From an uncultured Bacilli bacterium (GTDB taxonomy: Bacteria > Bacillota_I > Bacilli_A > RF39 > UBA660): a stretch of DNA of 6,326 nt. The translations under genes and the position numbers were made by a program. The stretch spans positions 1-6,326 of the forward strand of contig CANQMB010000064.1 in NCBI GenBank assembly GCA_947624845.1, read 5' to 3'. Below, in pieces: positions 1 through 5,015 of the stretch. Positions within the stretch are counted from its first letter, which is position 1; every line of letters begins with the position of its first letter. Under the pieces are notes generated by a model, which saw nothing but the letters and a program-made list of their open reading frames with translations, was not told the DNA's origin and did not search any database.

Positions 1-289
1 AGAGCAAATCATTTAAACTCATCTTCTCTCTATAAATATTGGTTCCATACATCTCTAAAACTTCTTCTTTGGCTTGATAAACGTCTTTTTTGTCTCCGAG
101 ATCCATGGCAACAATAGCCGTCATAATCTTCGTTGTCGATGCAATTAATTTTTTTTGATGGGCCTTTTTTTGATATAAAATTCTTTGGCTATCCATGTCC
201 ATAATGATACTGCTCGATCCACTGTCCGATAGAGAAAAAACAGGAAGTGGAAAAAGAAACAAAAAAAGAAACAGCATTATTTTTTTCAT
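1..289 (-). CDS. D-alanyl-D-alanine carboxypeptidase (penicillin-binding protein, S11 family), N-terminal part only
   Basis: I translated this from the minus strand starting at ATG 289; 96 codons are visible and the frame stays open to the window edge, so the C-terminal part is missing. The start is supported by AGGTGA four bases upstream. Residues 1-19 are a signal peptide (Lys-Lys, then a Leu/Phe-rich core). Residues 28-61 match the N-terminus of DacA/DacF-type enzymes: a short strand (SIIMDMDSQRILY), then IASTTKIMTAIVA, where Ser51 and Lys54 form the SxxK motif with the acylated serine. The segment GTNIYREKMSLNDLL (about 82-96) resembles the family's stretch before the SxN motif. SxN and KTG lie outside the window. 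These enzymes trim the terminal D-Ala from peptidoglycan stem peptides outside the membrane. Whether it is dacA, dacB or dacF cannot be decided from this fragment. No convincing own promoter is seen. Confidence 0.87.
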   Translation of the reverse strand, partial: MKKIMLFLFLFLFPLPVFSLSDSGSSSIIMDMDSQRILYQKKAHQKKLIASTTKIMTAIVAMDLGDKKDVYQAKEEVLEMYGTNIYREKMSLNDLL

Positions 290-343
290 AACTTCACCTG
301 TTTCATTCTATGTAAAAAAATCCTATATTTGCATTTTTTCCAC

Positions 344-382
344 AAAAAAAGCCGCAATTCGCTAAAGAGATTGGGGCTTTTT
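344..382 (-). terminator. Intrinsic terminator after the beta-helix surface-protein gene
   Basis: In the minus-strand RNA, AAAAAGCC (382-375) pairs with GGCTTTTT (353-346). After a C-C mismatch there is a further short AAT/ATT pairing, and the stem is followed directly by a run of seven T. It starts a few bases after the TAA stop of the preceding gene (387-389). The A-rich 5' arm could also let it work partly on the plus strand, but no plus-strand gene ends here. Confidence 0.75.
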
Positions 383-386
383 ATTT

Positions 387-1424
387 TTAACTATACATTT
401 TCTTTGCTTTATAAGCAAATGTCGTACCACCTATGATTAGTAAAGAAATCAATAAAATTACATTGGAGTCTGCAGTGTCCGGATTGACTTCTTCTGCTTC
501 TTCTGCCACTTCTTGTTCTCTTTCTTCGCTTGGTGTTGTTACTTCAGGAATTTCTTCTTCCTGTTTTTCAATCACTGTTCCATTGGCATCAAAAGTAAAT
601 TCGTCACCGATATAATTTTTCATACTTTCTGTATTTTGGAAAGTTCCTCCCGTCACATGAACATTGGCATTATTTCCTAGTTCACTAAGCACGAGATCCG
701 TTTCGAAAGATCCACCACTAATTTCTAGAGAAGCATCACTTCCCGCAGCATTTGTAATATTAGCAAAATGTTCTGAAGAACCTTCTCCTACTTTAAATTC
801 TCCATTCGTAATTTGCATTGTTTTTTCATTTTGAATTACAGAAACTTTATAATTTTGAATAAAGGTTCCACCATGAATTATCGCATTTCCCTTATTGGTA
901 ATACCCCAAGAGGCTTCATCTAAGGTTGATCCATCACGATCTGCTACAATACTACCACCATTAATTTCTAAATATCCATTCGTATCATTTAAAATTCCAA
1001 CACTTCCTTTTCGATTTGAAGTGATTTTTCCACCATTCATAATCACAGTACCAGAATTAGAAATAATAGAAGCTGAACTTTCTGTATCTTTCGCGGTAAG
1101 TTCTCCAGTTCCTCCACTGTCTTTTAAAATTAATTTTCCACCGGCTTTTACCCAAATAACAGAACAACCAGGAGTAAAATTCGTCAATTTTTTTCCGTTT
1201 AAATCGAGCGTAACGGTTTCTCCTTGTTCAATTACAATATCATCTTGTAAATCTCCAGGTTCATCCTTTATTTTTAGTTCATAAACATTTTCTTCAATTT
1301 TCTTTCCTTCAATATCATCGGATTCTCCATCCACAAAATTTTGTATTCTATCTAGTGCTGATACATTTGAAATCCATATCATACTTGCAAATAATGCAAC
1401 GATTCCAAGACACAACTTTTTCAT
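387..1424 (-). CDS. Secreted beta-helix-like surface protein with an NPDTA sorting signal
   Basis: 345 residues. Residues 1-23 are a signal peptide (MKKLCLG, hydrophobic core, likely cleavage after VSA). Residues about 60-265 contain short strand-turn units with recurring Asn/Gly-Gly turns: MNGGKI (129-134), INGGSI (153-158), IHGGTF (183-188), ITNGEF (205-210), ISGGSF (235-240) and VTGGTF (257-262). This spacing is typical of right-handed parallel beta-helix (pectate-lyase-like) surface proteins. No catalytic residues can be assigned, so an adhesin or glycan-binding role is only a guess. A Glu-rich spacer (288-312) leads to NPDTA (314-318), a hydrophobic segment (321-338) and the basic tail KAKKMYS. 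This is a complete cell-wall sorting signal of the NPxTx type that class B sortases recognise. ATG 1424 is chosen for the signal peptide and the GAGTG just upstream. The gene has its own strong promoter and a terminator, so it is probably monocistronic. Confidence 0.85.
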   Translation of the reverse strand: MKKLCLGIVALFASMIWISNVSALDRIQNFVDGESDDIEGKKIEENVYELKIKDEPGDLQDDIVIEQGETVTLDLNGKKLTNFTPGCSVIWVKAGGKLILKDSGGTGELTAKDTESSASIISNSGTVIMNGGKITSNRKGSVGILNDTNGYLEINGGSIVADRDGSTLDEASWGITNKGNAIIHGGTFIQNYKVSVIQNEKTMQITNGEFKVGEGSSEHFANITNAAGSDASLEISGGSFETDLVLSELGNNANVHVTGGTFQNTESMKNYIGDEFTFDANGTVIEKQEEEIPEVTTPSEEREQEVAEEAEEVNPDTADSNVILLISLLIIGGTTFAYKAKKMYS

Positions 1425-1435
1425 TTTTCACTCTT

Positions 1436-1458
1436 TCTATTTTACAATAGACTCCTTT
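1436..1458 (-). promoter_or_regulatory. Strong Shine-Dalgarno followed by a hairpin in a short 5' UTR
   Basis: The minus-strand leader has an ideal AAAGGAG (1458-1452), 27 bases before ATG 1424, which is too far for normal use. Between them lies a perfect 6-bp hairpin, TCTATT-GTAA-AATAGA (1451-1436), with a GNRA-type loop. Folding it would leave about 11 unpaired bases between AAAGGAG and the ATG, close to a usable spacing. A weaker GAGTG next to the ATG could also serve. Whether the structure matters is inference. Confidence 0.45.
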
Positions 1459-1466
1459 CTATTATC

Positions 1467-1495
1467 ATTATATTGCAAAAGAAAACCTGCGTCAA
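1467..1495 (-). promoter_or_regulatory. Sigma-A-type promoter of the beta-helix surface-protein gene
   Basis: On the minus strand TTGACG (1495-1490) and a perfect TATAAT (1472-1467) are separated by 17 bases, the consensus spacing. The predicted transcription start is near 1460, giving a 5' UTR of only about 36 bases. AT-rich sequence and a 20-bp palindrome lie upstream. Confidence 0.85.
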
Positions 1496-1527
1496 GTTTT
1501 TCAATCAAATTTTTTTACTTTACATCC

Positions 1528-1547
1528 AAAATGTAAATTTACATTTT
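1528..1547. promoter_or_regulatory. Perfect 20-bp palindrome, candidate operator
   Basis: AAAATGTAAATTTACATTTT is a perfect inverted repeat with no spacer. It lies between the upstream gene's terminator and the promoter at 1467-1495, with its centre about 78 bases upstream of the predicted transcription start. Further TTTAC half-sites occur at 1514-1518, 1519-1523 and 1550-1554, so five TTTAC/GTAAA copies fall within about 41 bases. The form suits a dimeric regulator. I cannot name the regulator. Confidence 0.5.
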
Positions 1548-1564
1548 TCTTTACTTTTGATTGA

Positions 1565-1595
1565 CAAAAAAGAATTCTTTATTTCAAAGAATTCT
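1565..1595 (-). terminator. Intrinsic terminator after the lipoprotein gene
   Basis: In the minus-strand RNA, AGAATTCTTT (1595-1586), loop GAAAT (1585-1581) and AAAGAATTCT (1580-1571) form a perfect 10-bp stem, followed by five T and then GTC. It begins two bases after the TGA stop at 1597-1599. The stem is AT-rich but correctly placed. Confidence 0.75.
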
Positions 1596-1596
1596 C

Positions 1597-2142
1597 TCAT
1601 TCAACTTCTTGATACAATCCATGGATTTTTTCTCGGTCACTATCACTGATATCTTCTAATACCCAATCTCCATCTTCTTTTTGAAGATGAAAAGTAATAT
1701 TGTATTTCTTTTTATCACTTACTTTTTTTAATTCTTCGATACGATAGCTCATGAATTTTTCATAATCTTCCTTACCATCTTCATCCATGAATTCATCTTG
1801 ATGTTCACTACGATAGTCTTCTGCTTTATCTAGAGCATTCCGATAATCGTACACTTCAATTTCTGTTTCTACCGTCGCTTCATCATCGTTGATGTTTTCA
1901 CTTTGAATTTTGTAAGACAAATTTTGATATTGCTTTTCCATTAAGCTTTTATAATCTGTTTTTTGATCATCTGTGAAATCGTTTTCTTCATCGATAATCG
2001 TATCTAGCTGTGCTAATACTTCACTATCCATAGACTGATATTTTCCCAAGAAATCTTCTACTTTCTTCGTTGGGGTATTTCCCATATCACCACAGCCTGC
2101 CAACAAGAAAATAAGTGATCCTAATACTAATAATTTTTTCAT
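1597..2142 (-). CDS. Small secreted lipoprotein of unknown function
   Basis: 181 residues from ATG 2142. The frame opens 15 bases earlier at ATG 2157, but that ATG sits on the ribosome site GGGAGGAA, which lies five bases before ATG 2142, so the later start is chosen. Residues 1-16 are a lipoprotein signal peptide, with lipobox LAGC (14-17) and Cys17 the predicted lipidated residue. After a short linker (GDMGNTPT) the mature part is highly acidic: a helical N-terminal half (KKVEDFLGKYQSMD onward), then strand-like segments (ATVETEIEVYDY, KKYNITFHLQKEDGDWVLEDI). This helix-then-sheet layout and the closing DGDWVL strand recall NTF2-like/DUF4878-type lipoproteins; the match is by eye only. It follows asnS by 54 bases with no terminator between, so it is probably cotranscribed. 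Nothing links it functionally to tRNA charging. Confidence 0.85.
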   Translation of the reverse strand: MKKLLVLGSLIFLLAGCGDMGNTPTKKVEDFLGKYQSMDSEVLAQLDTIIDEENDFTDDQKTDYKSLMEKQYQNLSYKIQSENINDDEATVETEIEVYDYRNALDKAEDYRSEHQDEFMDEDGKEDYEKFMSYRIEELKKVSDKKKYNITFHLQKEDGDWVLEDISDSDREKIHGLYQEVE

Positions 2143-2182
2143 GTAAATTCCTCCCATTTATATTTTGGAAAGAAAATAACAA

Positions 2183-2209
2183 ATTATACTCTATTTTTAA
2201 AATTCACAA
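2183..2209 (-). promoter_or_regulatory. Possible weak internal promoter for the lipoprotein gene
   Basis: A perfect TATAAT (2188-2183) lies between asnS and the lipoprotein gene. The best -35 is TTGTGA (2209-2204; 4 of 6 matches) at a short 15-base spacing, and it overlaps the last codons of asnS. The sequence is AT-rich, so a chance match is quite possible. Confidence 0.3.
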
Positions 2210-3576
2210 TTTCCTGGTGTTCTTGGGAAAGCGATTACATCGCGGATGTTATCTACTCCCGTTAAGTAGATTAATAATCTTTCAAATCCCATACCAAATC
2301 CAGAATGAACACAACCACCAAATTTTCTTAAATTAATATACCAATCTAATTCTTCCGTGTCCATATTCATTTCTTTCATACGATGGATTAGTACGTCCAA
2401 ACGCTCTTCTCTTTGACTTCCACCCATTAATTCTCCACTTCCTGGAACTAATAAATCAACGGCAGCGACTGTTTTTTGATCGTCGTTTAATCGCATATAG
2501 AAAGCTTTAATATCTTTCGGCCAATCATAAACAAAAACTGGCGCCTGAAATTTCTCTTCCGTTAAATATTTTTCATGCTCTCTCGCTAAATCTTCTCCAT
2601 ATTCAGGAGCAAATTCAAAATTTTTTCCAGATTCTTTCAGTAATGTAATCGCTTCTTGATGCGTAATACGAACGAAATCTTTGTCTATTAAAATTTGTAA
2701 TTTATCGAGCAATCCTTTTTCTACAAACTGATCTAGGAAAGTAAGTTCTCTTAGGCATTTTTCTTTTACATAAGAGACAACATATTTTAGCATTTCTTCC
2801 ATAATATTCATATCTTCAGGTAAATCGCAAAAGGCAATTTCAGGTTCAATCATCCAAAATTCAGCCGCATGTGTTTTGGTATTCGAATTTTCTGCTCGGA
2901 AGGTTGGCCCAAAAGTATATGTTTTTTTATAAGCAAGGGCAAATGTTTCTGCCTGTAATTGTCCAGATACAGTAAGAGAGGCTGGCTTTTCAAAAAAATC
3001 TTGATGATAAGCTACTTTCCCCTCTTCTTTGGGAACATTTTCTAAATCGAAAGCGGTAACATGGAACATCTCTCCAGCACCTTCACAATCACTTCCTGTA
3101 ATAATAGGTGCATGAAAATAAACATATCCTCGCTCTTGAAAATATTCATGGATTGCCATAGCTGCTACACTACGAATCCGAAAAACTGCTTGAAATAAAT
3201 TTGTTCTTGGGCGCAGATAAGCCACTTCTCTTAAAAATTCTCGACTGTGTTTTTTAGGTTGAATAGGATAATCTTCTGGGCAGTCACCTAATAGTTTAAT
3301 TTGTGTGGCTCTAATTTCAAATGGTTGTTCTTCTTTTGGAGATTTGACAACTGTTCCAACGACTTCAATCGCACTTCCAATATGAAATTTTTGAATTTCT
3401 TTAAAATCATCTAAAGAATCATCATAAATCACTTGAATATTTCCAAAACAAGTTCCATCCGAAAAGGCAATAAAACCAAACTCTTTTTGTTTTCGATGGT
3501 TACGTATCCATCCTTTTAAACATACCTCTTGGTCTAAATAATCTGAATATTTTTCTACTAATTCTAATCCATCCAT
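2197..3576 (-). CDS. asnS: Asparaginyl-tRNA synthetase (class II)
   Basis: 459 residues from ATG 3576. It charges tRNA-Asn with asparagine in the cytoplasm using ATP. Residues about 17-100 form the OB-fold anticodon-binding domain (VCLKGWIRNHRKQKEFGFIAFSDG). The class II catalytic core follows: motif 1 region around 145-160 (RGYVYFHAPIITGSDCEGAGEMF), motif 2 with FRAE at 226-229 followed by HAAEF (236-240), and motif 3 GFGMGFER at 426-433. The protein ends PRTPGNCEF, typical of AsnRS, and the length is normal. The motif 2 wording and ending favour AsnRS over AspRS, and the AAC specifier of the leader agrees. The frame runs 30 codons further upstream, but those codons lie in the T-box terminator; AGGAGG (3589-3584) is seven bases before ATG 3576, which fixes the start. 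Confidence 0.97.
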   Translation of the reverse strand: MDGLELVEKYSDYLDQEVCLKGWIRNHRKQKEFGFIAFSDGTCFGNIQVIYDDSLDDFKEIQKFHIGSAIEVVGTVVKSPKEEQPFEIRATQIKLLGDCPEDYPIQPKKHSREFLREVAYLRPRTNLFQAVFRIRSVAAMAIHEYFQERGYVYFHAPIITGSDCEGAGEMFHVTAFDLENVPKEEGKVAYHQDFFEKPASLTVSGQLQAETFALAYKKTYTFGPTFRAENSNTKTHAAEFWMIEPEIAFCDLPEDMNIMEEMLKYVVSYVKEKCLRELTFLDQFVEKGLLDKLQILIDKDFVRITHQEAITLLKESGKNFEFAPEYGEDLAREHEKYLTEEKFQAPVFVYDWPKDIKAFYMRLNDDQKTVAAVDLLVPGSGELMGGSQREERLDVLIHRMKEMNMDTEELDWYINLRKFGGCVHSGFGMGFERLLIYLTGVDNIRDVIAFPRTPGNCEF

Positions 3577-3589
3577 CTTCATTCCTCCT

Positions 3590-3633
3590 AAAAATAAAAA
3601 TACACGAAGAATCCCAAAGGGACGAATTCGTGT
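3590..3633 (-). terminator. T-box regulatory terminator of asnS
   Basis: In the minus-strand RNA, ACACGAA (3633-3627) pairs with TTCGTGT (3608-3602). An inner CCC-TTT-GGG (3621-3613) closes the top, and two T5 runs follow (3601-3590). The CGTCCC on the 5' side can instead pair with the T-box GGG, which is the antiterminator alternative. The asnS ribosome site follows immediately. Confidence 0.88.
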
Positions 3634-3817
3634 AATCCGCGGTACCACCCAATTTATCATTTTCATGATCTCTTTCTAGATAACGGCTAGTACCGGCTTA
3701 GTCTACTTTATTCTTTAAGCACTCCAAAGTGTTATTCAAAATGGAACTTTATTCGTTTCCATCAACCACGAACTTTCTATTAAAGTTGACCATTTTTACT
3801 TCTCTTTTTCATCGATT
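3590..3817 (-). ncRNA. T-box riboswitch (tRNA-Asn responsive) of asnS
   Basis: The hallmark T-box TGGGTGGTACCGCGG is at 3651-3637. Upstream, stem I can be built by hand: AAAATGG/CCATTTT, AACTTTA/TAAAGTT and TTCGT/ACGAA enclose an AGAAAG bulge and the apical GGTTGATGGAA. The specifier side reads GAATAACACTTTGGAGTG, with AAC (3733-3731), an Asn codon, in the expected place before the conserved purine. A CCGGTACTAGCCGTTA element, typical of the stem II/III region, precedes the T-box. By known T-box logic, uncharged tRNA-Asn pairs with AAC and with the UGGN bulge, stabilises the antiterminator and allows asnS transcription. Charged tRNA leaves the terminator formed. Confidence 0.95.
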
Positions 3818-3823
3818 TATAAA

Positions 3824-3853
3824 ATTCTATCATTATTATTTCCTTTTTGTCAA
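3824..3853 (-). promoter_or_regulatory. Sigma-A-type promoter of the asnS T-box operon
   Basis: On the minus strand TTGACA (3853-3848) is a perfect -35 box and TAGAAT (3829-3824) is a one-mismatch -10, separated by 18 bases. The predicted start near 3817 lies just before the base of T-box stem I. The -35 begins only 11 bases after the sortase stop codon. Confidence 0.85.
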
Positions 3854-3864
3854 CTAATTATCCA

Positions 3865-4653
3865 TTATATTATTTCTTTTGCAATAATTAAAATATAAGA
3901 TCCTATTGGATTATAGTGGCATGCTTGCAATACGAGCAATCGATCTGTTGAAGCAATTTTTTCATCATCCTTGTAAAGCGTATTATTCAACAATTTATTT
4001 ACATGATTTAAATAATCTTCATCACTATAGAATATTAATTTCATATGTTCATTGTCATCTTCGGTTATAATTTTAACTGCTATCACTTGAAATTGTAATT
4101 TTTTTTCATCAATTTCTAAAACAATGTTTTTTACGTTAGAAAAAACATTAACATCTGTATAAGCTTCTAAATTGGTAAAAGGTAATGCATCATAATATTT
4201 TTCATTTTCTGTATTATGACCGTATATATTTATTTGCCTATCCGTTGATAAATTCATATTTCTATAATCGAAAAATGGATTTCCTAATACATCGTAGGCA
4301 TTATATATATTATGATCAATATAGTAGTTATTATTAGAAGCTCTAGTAATTAGGGAATTTATTTTTAATTCGGGAATGACTAATTTGCCCGCAATATATG
4401 AATTATTATACTCATTTCTATATTGAGGAAGATGATTTTCATATGTCTGTTGCTCGTCATCTTCTTCTTTTGTAACCTTTTTTTTACTTTTATTTTTCTT
4501 TATAATTTCTTTTACTTCAGGACTTAAATCATTTTCTACATAATTTTCATAAAAATAATAAGAACCAAAAGATACAGTAATTAAAAGAAATACAAAAAGT
4601 ACTAAAAATTTAAACTTATTTTTTTTTATTACTTTATTCATTGAACTTTTCAT
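3865..4653 (-). CDS. Class B-type sortase, membrane anchored
   Basis: 262 residues from ATG 4653. An N-terminal basic stretch (NKVIKKNKFK) and one membrane segment (about 14-35) place the enzyme outside the cell. A Lys/Glu-rich linker (about 40-75) precedes the catalytic barrel. Sortase B landmarks are GKLVIPELKINSLI (89-102), GNPFFDYRN (124-132), YGHN with catalytic His146, and LQACHYN with catalytic Cys245. Sortases cleave a sorting motif between Thr and Gly (or equivalent) and join the protein to a wall precursor. The conserved Arg of the last strand (as in RIVVVAK of Staphylococcus aureus SrtB) is replaced by Tyr253 in YILIIAK. An alternative TTG start at 4677 would add eight residues, but it lies inside a hairpin. 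The gene is more AT-rich than its neighbours. It follows the surface protein and DUF4176 genes, so they are its likely partners. No terminator separates it from the asnS promoter. Confidence 0.88.
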   Translation of the reverse strand: MKSSMNKVIKKNKFKFLVLFVFLLITVSFGSYYFYENYVENDLSPEVKEIIKKNKSKKKVTKEEDDEQQTYENHLPQYRNEYNNSYIAGKLVIPELKINSLITRASNNNYYIDHNIYNAYDVLGNPFFDYRNMNLSTDRQINIYGHNTENEKYYDALPFTNLEAYTDVNVFSNVKNIVLEIDEKKLQFQVIAVKIITEDDNEHMKLIFYSDEDYLNHVNKLLNNTLYKDDEKIASTDRLLVLQACHYNPIGSYILIIAKEII

Positions 4654-4665
4654 ATAAAATATCTC

Positions 4666-4690
4666 AAAAGACTTCAATTCACTTGAAGTC
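4666..4690 (-). terminator. Intergenic hairpin with short T-run, possible attenuator
   Basis: In the minus-strand RNA, GACTTCAA (4690-4683), loop GTGAA and TTGAAGTC (4677-4670) make a perfect 8-bp stem followed by TTTT. It lies between the DUF4176 stop (4700-4698) and the sortase ATG at 4653. The short T-run suggests a weak terminator or mRNA-processing/stabilising hairpin that lowers sortase output relative to the upstream genes. The alternative sortase start TTG 4677 lies at the start of its 3' arm. Confidence 0.55.
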
Positions 4691-4697
4691 TATTACT

Positions 4698-5015
4698 CTA
4701 TCCTATTTTTCCATTTTCTACTTGTTCTTTGATTGTTTGATATTGTTCGTTTAAGGCTTTTGCTATTTCTTGATATTTGTCATTTACATAACCCATATGA
4801 ACAATTTTTTCAATTTGATCGTGATTAAAGACTAAAGAAGTATTACTATCTATAATTCCCTCTGGATATGGACATCCTCCATATTCAAACATTTGAACCT
4901 TTTCTTTTTTGGCAACTGCTTCTTTAGAAAATACTAAATAACTAGTAATCATTACTTCTTTCGTTCCATTTTTTAACATAACAATTGTTCCTATTGGTAA
5001 AAATTTTTCTTTCAT
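4698..5015 (-). CDS. DUF4176 domain-containing protein
   Basis: 105 residues, no signal peptide or membrane segment, so probably cytoplasmic. The pattern LPIGTIVMLKNGTKEVMITSY (6-26), then FEYGGCPYPEGII (about 43-55) and LVFNHDQIEKIVHMGYVND (about 61-79) matches what I know of the DUF4176 family: an LPIGSVVLLK-type start, a YxGCxYPEG core and an FNHxxI segment. Members are about 90-110 residues and, as I recall, often lie in type VII secretion (ESX/WXG100) gene clusters of Bacillota; their biochemical role is not established. The ATG overlaps the stop of the surface-protein gene as ATGA (5015-5012), implying translational coupling. An AGAAGGA lies about 11 bases upstream within the preceding gene. 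A helical C-terminus (KYQEIAKALNEQYQTIKEQV) follows the domain. The family assignment is by recognised motifs, not by a search. Confidence 0.82.
   Translation of the reverse strand: MKEKFLPIGTIVMLKNGTKEVMITSYLVFSKEAVAKKEKVQMFEYGGCPYPEGIIDSNTSLVFNHDQIEKIVHMGYVNDKYQEIAKALNEQYQTIKEQVENGKIG

Noticed and set aside
305..310. TAGAAT as -10 box for the carboxypeptidase gene
   Set aside because: It lies only 15 bases before the ATG, so transcription would begin within or beyond the ribosome site. No good -35 box is seen at 16-18 bases.
433..1284. Plus-strand open frames (433-615 and 895-1284) opposite the beta-helix gene
   Set aside because: Antisense shadows of a gene with signal peptide, sorting signal, promoter and terminator. 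They have no ribosome site or recognisable domain.
2143..2157. Lipoprotein start at ATG 2157
   Set aside because: This ATG overlaps the ribosome site GGGAGGAA that serves ATG 2142, and the extra residues MGGIY would spoil the signal peptide's basic start.
2115..2336. Plus-strand open frame across the asnS/lipoprotein junction
   Set aside because: Antisense to two well-supported gene ends, low-complexity Ile/Leu/Phe content and no supporting signals.
3577..3666. 30-residue N-terminal extension of AsnRS
   Set aside because: These codons are the T-box, terminator and ribosome site. The OB-fold starts soon after ATG 3576, which has AGGAGG at a proper distance.
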